A stretch of DNA of 6,266 nucleotides from an uncultured Oscillospiraceae bacterium (GCA_934589325.1 CAKTNU010000115.1:1-6266), one strand, 5' to 3'. Shown: positions 1 through 6,266, counted from the stretch's first letter. Numbers and translations: made by a program. Notes: a model not told the origin generated them from the letters alone.

Positions 1-341
1 CCATCGTCGAGATGCAGCCTGCCATCGGCAATGACGTCATGGTCGTCAATAAGATAAGCATTGACCGTCTGCTCAATAAGTACGACGTCAAGCAGCTTAC
101 CAGCACCAAGGTCGTCGGCATCACCGACGAGGGCGTCGAGGTCGAGAACGCAGAAGGCCGCAAGGTCATTCCCGCAGACGTTGTTGTCGGCGCATTCGGC
201 CGCGGCCGCAATCTGGAGCTGGCCGACGCCGTGCAGCGCAAGTATCCCACCAAGACCACGATCATCGGCGACTGCATGACTCCCGCAAAGGCAGGACATG
301 CCATCCGGGAAGGCTTCTATGCCGCGATGAGCATCGAGTAA
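1..341 (+). CDS. C-terminal part of an OYE-like NADH:flavin oxidoreductase / 2,4-dienoyl-CoA reductase family protein (5' end outside window)
   Basis: Only the last 112 residues are visible. The frame is open from base 3, so the ATG at 12 is internal and not a start. The piece looks like the C-terminal dinucleotide-binding part of the FAD/FMN/4Fe-4S reductases that include 2,4-dienoyl-CoA reductase, clostridial enoate reductases and BaiCD/BaiH. It starts with a 'VEM' strand end (residues 2-4), as in the NAD(P)-binding Rossmann fold. It has a 'VVGAFGRGRN' stretch (61-70) and ends with the FAD-contacting 'IIGDC' (87-91) followed by 'AIREGFYAAM' (100-109), the usual last helix of these enzymes. 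Known members reduce C=C bonds of unsaturated acids or their CoA esters in the cytosol; the substrate here cannot be read from this piece. An MFS carrier follows after 67 bases on the same strand, as in bai-type loci, so the reductase may act on whatever that carrier imports. Family call firm, substrate unknown. Confidence 0.85.
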   Translation, partial: IVEMQPAIGNDVMVVNKISIDRLLNKYDVKQLTSTKVVGITDEGVEVENAEGRKVIPADVVVGAFGRGRNLELADAVQRKYPTKTTIIGDCMTPAKAGHAIREGFYAAMSIE

Positions 342-353
342 ATTCAACCGGCT

Positions 354-384
354 CAGACCCCGGAGAACTGATATCCGGGGTCTG
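354..384 (+). terminator. Intercistronic hairpin, weak or partial terminator
   Basis: This is a perfect 11-bp inverted repeat: CAGACCCCGGA (354-364) and TCCGGGGTCTG (374-384) around a 9-base loop. It starts 12 bases after the oxidoreductase stop. The + strand tail (AATTCTAAAAAGG) has no U-tract, so it is not a canonical rho-independent terminator. It may instead protect the upstream 3' end or partly uncouple expression of the reductase from the transporter. The hairpin is certain, its role is inferred. Confidence 0.55.
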
Positions 385-408
385 AATTCTAAAAAGGGAG
401 ATAAATTT

Positions 409-1665
409 ATGGAGAAAAAATTCTTTGGATATAAGGCCGCCGTCGGCGCGTTCCTTATAATCTTTGTTAATCTCGGCGTGGCTTCCACCCTCGGTATCTT
501 TCTTGCAAGTCTGTCCGAGTACAGCGGATGGTCCGTCGCAATGTGCGGCTATATCGGCACTGCAAATACCATCGGCAACATAATCCTCAGCATGATCGTC
601 GCAAAGGCTCTGCCTAAGATAGGCGTCAGAAAATGCATGTTCATTTCAATAATCGGCATAGTGCTGCACGCATGGCTCTATACATTTGCGACTCCGGGTC
701 AGAATGTCATGAGTCTTGTGTTCTATTACCTCGGCGGACTTATCTGCTCCTTCGCTATCACCTTCGGCACTCATGCGACCTGCTCCACCCTTATCGCGCA
801 GTGGTTCATAGAGAAGCGTGAGAAAATAACCGGTATCGTTCTCTCCGGCGCGGGCTTCGGCGCGGCGCTGTGGGTCTTCCTCGCCGGTCAGCTCTTCAAG
901 TTCTATGATTTCAAGATGTGCTACCGCGTCATCTCCGGTCTTGCCCTCGTCATCGGCGGTCTGGCTCTGATATTCCTTGTAAAGACCCCAGAGGAGCTTG
1001 GTCAGAAGCCGCTCGGCTGGGACAAAGTTGAAAATAAGAGCACCACCGAAGTCGGCGCGATCGGCGTGAGCAAGGCCGAAGCACTCAAGAGTCCGTCCTT
1101 CTGGCTGTTCGCAGTCGCCATGCTGTTCGTCTGTGTCGCATATACCGCAGTCCTCTCCTACGGTCCGACTTGGTGGCAGATGAACGGTCTTTCCGGTACC
1201 GATGCCGCCAACTGGAATGCCGCTCAGCTCATAATCGCAGCTCTGTTCCTGCTGGTCGCAGGCTCTCTATTCACAAAGATCGGTCCGTCTGCATTCACCT
1301 CCATTCTCTGCGTTGCCTTCGTCGCCTGCATGGTGATCATGATAAAGCTCGGCTCCGGCGCAAGCACCGTCATGATGCTCCTTATCGTCCTGCTGCTCGG
1401 TCTGAGCTATCCGCTGAACGCAAGTGTCCCCAGTATGGTCGGTCAGTCGATATTCGGCGGCAAGGACTTTGCGTCAATATCCGCGACCCTGATGACCGCC
1501 GTTTATCTCGGCCAGTTCCTGTGCGCCCCCGTTATGTCCATCTTCCTGGCAAAGGAGAACGGCTTCACCACCTCTTGGGCGGTGTTCGGCGGAGCGGCAG
1601 TCCTCGGTCTTGTGCTGATACTCATTGCGGTCGCGAAATCTCCCCTCAAAAAGCTTTCCAAATAA
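409..1665 (+). CDS. Major facilitator superfamily transporter, OFA/monocarboxylate-type, probably for an organic acid
   Basis: This 418-residue protein has the length and hydrophobic pattern of a 12-helix MFS carrier. Helices lie roughly at residues 9-33, 44-66, 75-93, 100-122, 140-162 and 172-191, then a central polar loop at 192-226, then 229-252, 270-288, 294-312, 318-340, 356-380 and 388-408. The loop after helix 2 carries a degenerate motif A ('ALPKIGVRK', 67-75). 'QWFIEKREKITGIVLSGAGF' (131-150) matches the WF-x-K-R-x-x-x-x-G-I...GxGxG block shared by oxalate/formate-antiporter-like and monocarboxylate-type MFS proteins, and 'PEELGQKPLG' (194-203) is typical of the loop after helix 6 in that group. 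The ATG at 409 has GGGAG at 396-400, 8 bases upstream. It follows the flavin reductase gene by 67 bases with a hairpin between, and is closed by the terminator at 1727-1756. An MFS carrier beside such a reductase recalls BaiG with BaiCD/BaiH, so uptake of an unsaturated carboxylate is a reasonable guess. The substrate is not proven by sequence. Confidence 0.88.
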   Translation: MEKKFFGYKAAVGAFLIIFVNLGVASTLGIFLASLSEYSGWSVAMCGYIGTANTIGNIILSMIVAKALPKIGVRKCMFISIIGIVLHAWLYTFATPGQNVMSLVFYYLGGLICSFAITFGTHATCSTLIAQWFIEKREKITGIVLSGAGFGAALWVFLAGQLFKFYDFKMCYRVISGLALVIGGLALIFLVKTPEELGQKPLGWDKVENKSTTEVGAIGVSKAEALKSPSFWLFAVAMLFVCVAYTAVLSYGPTWWQMNGLSGTDAANWNAAQLIIAALFLLVAGSLFTKIGPSAFTSILCVAFVACMVIMIKLGSGASTVMMLLIVLLLGLSYPLNASVPSMVGQSIFGGKDFASISATLMTAVYLGQFLCAPVMSIFLAKENGFTTSWAVFGGAAVLGLVLILIAVAKSPLKKLSK

Positions 1666-1726
1666 GACTTCTTCCATGTGATACACCTTCTTTATCCCCC
1701 ATATTTTTCATTCCATATAAGCACGG

Positions 1727-1756
1727 TCAAGCCCTGCCGTTCCCGGCAGGGCTTGA
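1727..1756 (+). terminator. Rho-independent terminator after the MFS gene
   Basis: This perfect 13-bp stem is TCAAGCCCTGCCG (1727-1739) paired with CGGCAGGGCTTGA (1744-1756) around a 4-base TTCC loop. The tail TTATTCAT is only moderately U-rich. It lies 61 bases after the MFS stop and about 40 bases before the flavodoxin promoter, so it most likely ends the reductase-transporter transcript. Confidence 0.85.
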
Positions 1757-1793
1757 TTATTCATAAAATCTGCTTTTTCTTTTATATAAAGCG

Positions 1794-1806
1794 TGCTAAG
1801 ATAGCA
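1794..1806 (+). promoter_or_regulatory. Extended -10 promoter for the flavodoxin gene, overlapped by a small palindrome
   Basis: TGCTAAGAT (1794-1802) fits an extended -10 (TGn plus TAAGAT, 4 of 6 to TATAAT). The region where a -35 would fall (about 1774-1779, TTTTTC) is T-rich but a poor match to TTGACA, so the TGn extension would have to carry recognition. The site lies 32 bases before the flavodoxin start. The same bases form a perfect 5-bp inverted repeat, TGCTA-AGA-TAGCA (1794-1806), which could be a short operator or chance. The promoter call rests on position after a terminator and before a strong ribosome binding site. Confidence 0.5.
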
Positions 1807-1834
1807 TTGAATCACATGACAGGAGGTACTACTC

Positions 1835-2314
1835 ATGAGCAAAAAGTTAGTTGCATACTTCTCCCCCACCTGTTCGACCGCTCGTCTTGCGCAGACGCTG
1901 GCCGACGCTGTCGGAGCCGATATATTTGAGATTCGCCCCGAGGTGCCGTACAAGTCCGCCGACCTGAACTGGATGGACAAGAAGGCCCGCAGCACCATCG
2001 AAATGAACGACGCATCATCCCGCCCCGCTATCGCCGCGAAGCGCGACAATATGGCAGATTACGATGTGATTTTCGTCGGGTTCCCCATTTGGTGGTACGT
2101 CGCGCCGACGATAATCAACACCTTCCTTGAAAGCTATGACTTCAGCGGCAAGACCGTCGTCACTTTTGCCACCTCCGGCGGCAGCAGCATGGGCAAGACC
2201 CTTTCACGTCTCGCGCCAAGCTGCCCGGGCGCAAAGCTCATCGAGGGCAAGGTCTTCCGTGCGGAAACTGCTGCAGCTCAGCTGACCTCATGGGTCGAGG
2301 AGCTCGGTGTATAA
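1835..2314 (+). CDS. Short-chain flavodoxin-like FMN protein (Flavodoxin_4 type)
   Basis: This 159-residue single-domain protein starts at ATG 1835 behind a perfect AGGAGGT (1821-1827), 7 bases upstream. It is probably a small cytosolic electron carrier or FMN-dependent oxidoreductase. The first strand 'KKLVAYFS' (3-10) leads into the FMN phosphate loop, here S10-P-T-C-S-T15. The loop after the third strand is 'GFPIWWYVAP' (82-91), whose aromatics usually stack on the flavin, and 'FATSGGSSMG' (111-120) is the third flavin-contacting segment. 'VPYKSADLNW' (37-46) is characteristic of clostridial members of this family, and length is normal. The usual phosphate-loop pattern is [ST]-x-[ST]-G-[NT]-[ST]; here the glycine position is Cys13. 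The gene has its own likely promoter and is followed after only 3 bases by the broken acetyltransferase gene, so the two share a transcript. The redox partner is unknown; the nearby flavin reductase is a possible but unproven one. Confidence 0.92.
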   Translation: MSKKLVAYFSPTCSTARLAQTLADAVGADIFEIRPEVPYKSADLNWMDKKARSTIEMNDASSRPAIAAKRDNMADYDVIFVGFPIWWYVAPTIINTFLESYDFSGKTVVTFATSGGSSMGKTLSRLAPSCPGAKLIEGKVFRAETAAAQLTSWVEELGV

Positions 2315-2317
2315 GCC

Positions 2318-2758
2318 GTGGAGCTCGTAATGAAGTCCTTCGCCGAGCTGAGCGTCGGCGAGCTTTGGGAGATATACCGTCTGCGCAACGCGGTGTTCAT
2401 CGTCGAGCAGAATTGCCCATATCAGGATATTGACACTGCGGATCTCACTGCGTACCATATTTTTCTGCGCGACGACGACGGCATTGAGGCATATCTTCGC
2501 CTGCTCCCGCCGCATACGCTTTTTGATACCGCCGCGATAGGGCGCGTCATTGCCGTCAAGCGGCACTGCGGCCTTGCAACGCGGCTTGTGAATGAAGGCG
2601 TCGCCGCGGCACAGCGCATATTCGGCGCGGACAAGATAAAGCTCTAAGCCCAGGTCTACGCCCGTGGGCTGTACGAAAAATGCGGCTTTGTGCAAAGCTC
2701 CGATGAGTTTCTGGAGGACGGCATACCTCATATAGAAATGACATGGAGCCGTCCATGA
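2318..2758 (+). pseudogene. elaA: ElaA-type GNAT N-acetyltransferase interrupted by an in-frame TAA
   Basis: The first 109 codons encode the N-terminal part of an ElaA-like acetyltransferase: 'ELWEIYRLRNAVFIVEQNCP' (15-34) and 'YQDIDTADLT' (35-44) closely match E. coli ElaA, and R82-x-x-G85-x-A87 is the acetyl-CoA pyrophosphate loop. A TAA at 2645-2647 stops translation after 'DKIKL'. The same frame then continues with the missing C-terminal part, 'AQVYARGLYEKCGF' (codons 111-124) through 'LEDGIPHIEM', to a TGA at 2756-2758. The intact product would be 146 residues, close to E. coli ElaA. Related proteins usually have Glu before 'AQ', so GAA to TAA by one substitution explains the break. The truncated product lacks the 'GLYEKCGF' segment with the conserved tyrosine and is probably inactive. 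The start is uncertain. GTG 2318 lies 3 bases after the flavodoxin stop with GAGGAG at 2297-2302 rather far away; ATG 2330 has GGAG at 2320-2323 with 6-base spacing. I kept the GTG because remembered homologues begin with a similar 'MELxxK' stretch. The physiological substrate of ElaA proteins is poorly known. Confidence 0.85.
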
Positions 2759-2771
2759 CCCCCGCAAAACA

Positions 2772-2809
2772 AAACCCGCTTATGCAAATTACTTTGCATA
2801 AGCGGGTTT
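2772..2809. terminator. Strong bidirectional terminator between convergent gene groups
   Basis: This perfect 17-bp stem is AAACCCGCTTATGCAAA (2772-2788) paired with TTTGCATAAGCGGGTTT (2793-2809) around a 4-base TTAC loop. Read on the - strand, the stem runs into GTTTTGC, giving a good U-tract for the phosphatase operon. On the + strand the tail TTTAATTCGTTTCTT is weaker but T-rich. It lies 13 bases after the reading frame of the elaA-like gene and 10 bases beyond the phosphatase stop, so it serves both sides. Confidence 0.93.
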
Positions 2810-2819
2810 AATTCGTTTC

Positions 2820-3635
2820 TTATCCCCGGAGAAGCTCGTGGAGCTCTTTCACGCTGGGAAGAACGAGGTCCGGCTTGCGCTCGGCGGCGTCGACCATGGC
2901 CTGATCTGTTTCACCGGAGAGGACGAGCACGGAGCCTGCGCCCGCGTTCTGGGCAACGGCAATATCGGTATAGAGCCTGTCGCCGACGGCGCAGATATGC
3001 TCATTCGCTATACCGGTCATGGCCGAGATGACGTCTATCATATTGCGGTTAGGCTTGCCGATATAGGTAGGCTTTACTCCGCTGGATGCTGTGAGTAGAG
3101 CGCAGATGCTGCCGCAGTCCGGCAGGACCTCATCATGCGGCATCGGGCAGACCCAGTCGGGGTTCGCGGCAATGAACTCCGCCCCGCGGCGCAGGAAATG
3201 GCATGCCTTGTCGAGCTTCTCATACACAAGCTCCGTATCGAAGCCCTGCACGACAACATCAACGGTCTCGGCATCGGTATGGCCGTTCTCGTCGTTCACC
3301 AGATCGATACCGTAGCTGACGAGTTCACGGTAGAACGCCTTAGTGCCGGCGAGATAGACCTTCGCGCCGGGGTGACGCTGGTTGAGGTACATTCCGGTCG
3401 CCATGCCAGAGGTGAACACGTTCTCGGCCTCGCAGGGGAACCCGAGGCGGCGCAGGCGGGTAATGTAGTCCGTGCCGGCGCGGGAGGAGTTGTTGGTGAG
3501 GTAAATGTACTTCTTGCCGAGAGCGGGCAGGTCGTTCATCAGCTCGATAGCACCTTCATAGACGTTGTCGCCGAGGTAGAGTGTGCCGTCCATATCAAAC
3601 AGGAACAGCTCTATATCTTTCAGATTTTTTTCCAT
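2820..3635 (-). CDS. HAD superfamily subfamily IIA phosphatase (NagD/AraL-like), candidate glycerol-phosphate phosphatase
   Basis: All four HAD motifs are present in this 271-residue protein, a normal length for the NagD/AraL/YutF group. Motif I is 'FLFDMDGTL' (11-19), with nucleophile Asp14 and acid/base Asp16. Motif II is 'LTNNS' (46-50). Motif III is Lys194 in 'IGKPN', and motif IV is 'GDRLYTD' (218-224) with Asp219 and Asp224 for Mg2+. The type IIA cap lies between motifs II and III, roughly 75-180, and includes 'FIAANPD' (154-160). Such enzymes are cytosolic phosphatases with broad sugar-phosphate activity. Members include B. subtilis AraL and glycerol-3-phosphate or phosphoglycolate phosphatases. 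The start ATG has GGAG at 3646-3649, 10 bases upstream. The gene is last in a tight operon, 29 bases after glpK, and is followed by the terminator at 2772-2809. Location behind glycerol kinase and an AraM-type dehydrogenase points to a glycerol phosphate as substrate, but that is inferred from neighbours; motifs alone cannot fix it. Confidence 0.92.
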   Translation of the reverse strand: MEKNLKDIELFLFDMDGTLYLGDNVYEGAIELMNDLPALGKKYIYLTNNSSRAGTDYITRLRRLGFPCEAENVFTSGMATGMYLNQRHPGAKVYLAGTKAFYRELVSYGIDLVNDENGHTDAETVDVVVQGFDTELVYEKLDKACHFLRRGAEFIAANPDWVCPMPHDEVLPDCGSICALLTASSGVKPTYIGKPNRNMIDVISAMTGIANEHICAVGDRLYTDIAVAQNAGAGSVLVLSGETDQAMVDAAERKPDLVLPSVKELHELLRG

Positions 3636-3664
3636 TCTCTTTTCTCTCCGTTGTTCTTTCGTAT

Positions 3665-5155
3665 TTATTCCTTTGTCCAGTCAAGCGCGCACTTGACCGC
3701 ACGGTGCCAGCCCTTGAGCAGCGCCTCGCTGCGGTCGGCAGGCATTATCGGCTCGAACACTCTGTCCTCCGCCCAGTTGCGGCGGACATCCTCTAGGCTT
3801 TCCCAATAACCGACGGCAAGGCCGGCGAGGTACGCCGCCCCGAGTGCCGTAGTCTCAATGCACTGCGGGCGCACGACACGGCTGCCGAGGATATCGCTCT
3901 GGAACTGCATGAGAAAATCATTCGCGCAGGCGCCGCCGTCGACCTTCAGCTCGCGGATAGGGATGCAGCTGTCCTGCTCCATGGCACGGGCAATGTCATA
4001 GGTCTGGTAAGCCAGTGATTCCAGCGTTGCACGGACGAGATGCGCCCGGCTGAATCCGCGGGTAATGCCGACTATCGCGCCGCGTGCGTCCTGATTCCAG
4101 TACGGCGCTCCCATACCGGTGAACGCGGGGACTACATAGCCGCCCGCCGTGTCTGCCACTGCTTCAGCATACTGTTGGCTCTCGGCCGCGCCTGATATCA
4201 CACCCAGTTCGTCGCGCAGCCACTGTATCGCTGCACCGGCAACGAAAATGCTGCCCTCGAGGGCATACTCAACGTGATCCTCAAAGCCGACCGCCATGGA
4301 GGTAACGAGGCCGTTCGCGCTCTTGACAGGCTCGCGTCCGGTGTTCATGAGCATGAAGCAACCGGTGCCATAGGTGTTCTTCATCGTGCCCGGCTCGAAG
4401 CAGCACTGGCCGAACAGTGCACACTGCTGGTCGCCGCCGGCGCCGGAGATCGGTATCTCACCGCCGTAAAGCTCAAAGTCGGTCTTGCCGTAGACATGGC
4501 TTGAGGGCTTCACCTCAGGCAGGAGGCTTGCCGGAACATCCAGCAGCTCAAGCAGTTCCTTGTCCCAGCACAGCTCATGGATATTGAAGAGCATTGTGCG
4601 GCTGGCATTGGTATGGTCGGTCACGTGGACGCGGCCGCCGGTGAGCTTCCAGATGAGCCATGTATCTATCGTTCCGAACAGCAGCTCGCCGCGTTCGGCG
4701 CGTTCGCGGGCGCCGGGGACATTGTCGAGCAGCCATTTTATCTTGCTGCCGGAGAAGTACGCATCCGGCACGAGACCGGTCTTTTCGCGTATCATATCGC
4801 CGTGGCCTTCAGCAACGAGCTTGTCGATGATGGGGGCGGTGCGGCGGCACTGCCAGACAATGGCGTTTGCGATCGGCTCGCCGGTGACCTTATCCCAGAT
4901 GACCGAGGTCTCGCGCTGGTTCGTTATGCCGATGGCGGCAATATCTGCAGCCGTGACGCCGAGCTTATCCATGGCGGCACGGGACACCTCAAGCGTGGTG
5001 TCCCATATCTCCTTCGCGTCATGCTCCACCCAGCCGGGCTGGGGGAATATCTGCCTGAACTCCTTCTGCACGCTTGCGCAGATGTTGCCGGCATGGTCGA
5101 ACAATATGCAGCGGGAGCTGGTAGTGCCCTGATCCAGGGCCATTATGTACTTCAT
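3665..5155 (-). CDS. glpK: Glycerol kinase
   Basis: This protein catalyses ATP-dependent phosphorylation of glycerol to sn-glycerol-3-phosphate in the cytosol. At 496 residues it has the full family length. The N-terminal FGGY domain begins '[10 protein letters not shown]' (6-15). Glycerol-binding residues are all present: Arg81 and Glu82 in 'TNQRE', Trp101 in 'WQCRRT', Tyr133 in '[11 protein letters not shown]', and catalytic base Asp242 in '[11 protein letters not shown]'. The ADP site shows 'TYGTGCFML' (261-269) and 'DGGACAND' (406-413). The FGGY signature 2 region is '[19 protein letters not shown]' (367-385). The start ATG has GGAG at 5163-5166 with 7-base spacing, 19 bases after the upstream dehydrogenase stop, so co-transcription is near certain. 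In Gram-positive GlpK, the PTS protein HPr phosphorylates a histidine in a 'YHF(F/Y)G' loop. The corresponding loop here reads 'FELYG' (227-231) with Glu228, so that control is probably absent. No glpF or glpD is visible in the window. Family and function are secure. Confidence 0.97.
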   Translation of the reverse strand: MKYIMALDQGTTSSRCILFDHAGNICASVQKEFRQIFPQPGWVEHDAKEIWDTTLEVSRAAMDKLGVTAADIAAIGITNQRETSVIWDKVTGEPIANAIVWQCRRTAPIIDKLVAEGHGDMIREKTGLVPDAYFSGSKIKWLLDNVPGARERAERGELLFGTIDTWLIWKLTGGRVHVTDHTNASRTMLFNIHELCWDKELLELLDVPASLLPEVKPSSHVYGKTDFELYGGEIPISGAGGDQQCALFGQCCFEPGTMKNTYGTGCFMLMNTGREPVKSANGLVTSMAVGFEDHVEYALEGSIFVAGAAIQWLRDELGVISGAAESQQYAEAVADTAGGYVVPAFTGMGAPYWNQDARGAIVGITRGFSRAHLVRATLESLAYQTYDIARAMEQDSCIPIRELKVDGGACANDFLMQFQSDILGSRVVRPQCIETTALGAAYLAGLAVGYWESLEDVRRNWAEDRVFEPIMPADRSEALLKGWHRAVKCALDWTKE

Positions 5156-5174
5156 GACTTGTCTCCGTTTCGTC

Positions 5175-6266
5175 TTACTTTACGATAAGGCGGGTCATTC
5201 TGGCAAGGGTAAGCCTGTTGCGAATCGCGGAGGAAATGTCAAGGAACTCGCCGCGGATGCTCTCGTCGATGTCAAGCTCCGCAAGGGAGTGCTTCGCGCC
5301 TATCTTGGTATATAGGTCGATAAGCTCCTCGGCGGTCGGGATGGTAGCGATAACGTCGCGGATCTCCTGCCAGTGCTCCTTGATGTTCTCGGGCGGGAAG
5401 GTCTTGAGCACGTCGTTCTCGTTCTCTTTGAATATGCCGTCAGCCAGATCGCCGAACACATCGCGCACCCATGCCGGATTCAGCGGCTCATAGGGCTTGA
5501 CCTCGATAGTCTCGCGCTTTGCAAGCTCGTGATATGCGCGTGCACACATGATCGTGCCGATACCGACGCACTCGCCGTGCATGCCGTGGGCGTGCTTGAA
5601 TCCCTTGGGCTTCATCTCGACGAGGTGAGCAACTAGATGCTCCGCACCCGATGCGGCGCGGCTGTTGGAGAGTATCTGCATGGTCAGGCCTGAGAGCATC
5701 TGGGTGTAGGCCATGGCCTCATAGTCAGGCTCCTTGCCCTCGGCAAGGTCGTTTGCGCAGCGCGCCATGATGTCCAGCGCTTCCTGCGCCATTGCGCACA
5801 CCTTCGGGCAGAAGTATTCGCCGGAGACAATGTGGGCTATCTTCCAGTCTGCGATGGAGACGTACTTTGCGAGGATATCCTGCACGCCCGCGATGGTCAG
5901 GAAGCGGGGTGCACCGGAAACGATGTTGATGTCGCAGATGACCGCGTCCGCCGCCTGCATGGGGATGGACTTCTTCTGACCGTCGATGATGATGGAGCAG
6001 ATATCGGCGGTGAAGCCGTCGGAGGAGACGATGGTGGGGATAGCGACAAAGGGGATGCCGAGCTTCCATGCGCTGTAACGGCCGAAGTCCATCAGCGTGC
6101 CGCCGCCGACTACGACGATGTAATCGGGCTTGCGCTCAAGCATGGTCATCATATTCTCGATGAGACCCTTTTCGCTGTGCAGTCCCTGCGCCTCAAGGAC
6201 TATTTCCTGATCTGCGCGGACATGGTGCATGGTGGGCAGATTATAGGTGTTCGTATCATAGATGAC
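5175..6266 (-). CDS. araM: sn-glycerol-1-phosphate dehydrogenase, AraM/EgsA type (N-terminus outside window)
   Basis: The frame stays open through the right edge: before the first in-window ATG (6230) it reads '[12 protein letters not shown]', which resembles the Rossmann strand and 'D-x-NT' of this family. The true start is therefore upstream. The visible 363 residues fit a protein of about 400 with some 40-50 missing. The NAD(P)-binding loop is 'GGGTLMD' (54-60), counted from the window edge, then 'SSDGFTAD' (81-88), and the '[16 protein letters not shown]' block (126-141) typical of glycerol-1-phosphate dehydrogenases rather than GldA glycerol dehydrogenases. Predicted metal ligands are Asp130, His210 in 'SGAEH', and His230 in 'MHGECVG'. 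The family reversibly reduces DHAP to sn-glycerol-1-phosphate in the cytosol; in archaea this gives the lipid backbone, in B. subtilis it supplies heptaprenylglyceryl phosphate. It is the first visible gene of the operon with glpK and the HAD phosphatase; the operon promoter lies beyond 6266. An iron-dependent or other polyol dehydrogenase specificity cannot be excluded. Confidence 0.88.
   Translation of the reverse strand, partial: VIYDTNTYNLPTMHHVRADQEIVLEAQGLHSEKGLIENMMTMLERKPDYIVVVGGGTLMDFGRYSAWKLGIPFVAIPTIVSSDGFTADICSIIIDGQKKSIPMQAADAVICDINIVSGAPRFLTIAGVQDILAKYVSIADWKIAHIVSGEYFCPKVCAMAQEALDIMARCANDLAEGKEPDYEAMAYTQMLSGLTMQILSNSRAASGAEHLVAHLVEMKPKGFKHAHGMHGECVGIGTIMCARAYHELAKRETIEVKPYEPLNPAWVRDVFGDLADGIFKENENDVLKTFPPENIKEHWQEIRDVIATIPTAEELIDLYTKIGAKHSLAELDIDESIRGEFLDISSAIRNRLTLARMTRLIVK

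Noticed and set aside
12..14. ATG at 12 as the start of a small 109-residue protein
   Set aside because: The frame is open to the left edge and the preceding residues continue the family pattern (VEM), so this is the end of a larger flavoenzyme.
1170..1766. Open frame of 198 codons on the + strand overlapping the MFS gene
   Set aside because: It is an out-of-frame, Arg-rich shadow of the transporter that runs through the terminator hairpin; no membrane or domain pattern.
1708..2049. Open frame of 113 codons on the - strand across the terminator and flavodoxin start
   Set aside because: It runs antisense through a terminator, promoter and ribosome binding site of the real genes and has no recognisable domain.
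2645..2647. TAA as a recoded sense codon
   Set aside because: The other six genes in the window all end with TAA at the expected family C-terminus, so TAA is a normal stop here.
3135..3809. Open frame of 224 codons on the + strand, antisense to the phosphatase and glpK
   Set aside because: It lies opposite two clear enzyme genes, has no recognisable domain and spans the gap between them; open antisense frames are common in GC-biased coding DNA.
4577..5188. Open frame of 203 codons on the + strand inside glpK
   Set aside because: It is entirely antisense to conserved GlpK catalytic sequence, shows no family features, and has no plausible promoter or operon context.
6228..6230. ATG at 6230 (- strand) as the start of the dehydrogenase
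   Set aside because: Twelve more in-frame codons upstream continue a family-like strand to the window edge, and the family has a longer N-terminal Rossmann region.

Overview
The window looks like chromosomal DNA from a moderately GC-rich anaerobic member of the Clostridia, possibly a gut Oscillospirales-type bacterium. That assignment rests on gene content (an enoate-reductase-type flavoenzyme beside an MFS carrier, a Flavodoxin_4-type flavodoxin, an AraM-type glycerol-1-phosphate dehydrogenase) and on strong AGGAGG/GGAG ribosome binding sites. It is an inference from remembered families, not a database result.

Layout: two convergent groups of genes meet at a strong shared terminator near 2772-2809. 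On the + strand are the 3' end of an OYE/2,4-dienoyl-CoA reductase-like flavoprotein (1-341), an intercistronic hairpin, a 12-TM MFS transporter (409-1665), a rho-independent terminator (1727-1756), then a separately promoted flavodoxin (1835-2314). Three bases after the flavodoxin lies an ElaA-type GNAT acetyltransferase gene broken by a single in-frame TAA (2318-2758). On the - strand, read right to left, is a tight operon of an AraM/EgsA-type sn-glycerol-1-phosphate dehydrogenase (5' end beyond the window, 5175-6266), glycerol kinase glpK (3665-5155), and a HAD subfamily IIA sugar/glycerol-phosphate phosphatase (2820-3635).

How the genes may work together: the reductase and MFS carrier resemble the common clostridial pairing of an uptake carrier with a cytosolic flavoenzyme that reduces an unsaturated organic acid. 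The - strand operon concerns three-carbon phosphates. The dehydrogenase interconverts DHAP and glycerol-1-phosphate (G1P), the kinase makes glycerol-3-phosphate (G3P), and the phosphatase could release glycerol from a glycerol phosphate. The outer two genes correspond to the adjacent araL-araM pair of Bacillus subtilis, with glpK placed between them. This suggests a G1P/G3P-linking module, which is the most interesting hypothesis in the window.

The best-supported oddities are the nonsense mutation in the elaA-like gene, the loss in GlpK of the histidine that PTS HPr phosphorylates in other Firmicutes, and a cysteine in the FMN phosphate loop of the flavodoxin. I see no mobile elements, CRISPR arrays, RNA genes or clearly novel system. 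Intergenic gaps are all under 170 bases and are described by the features below.
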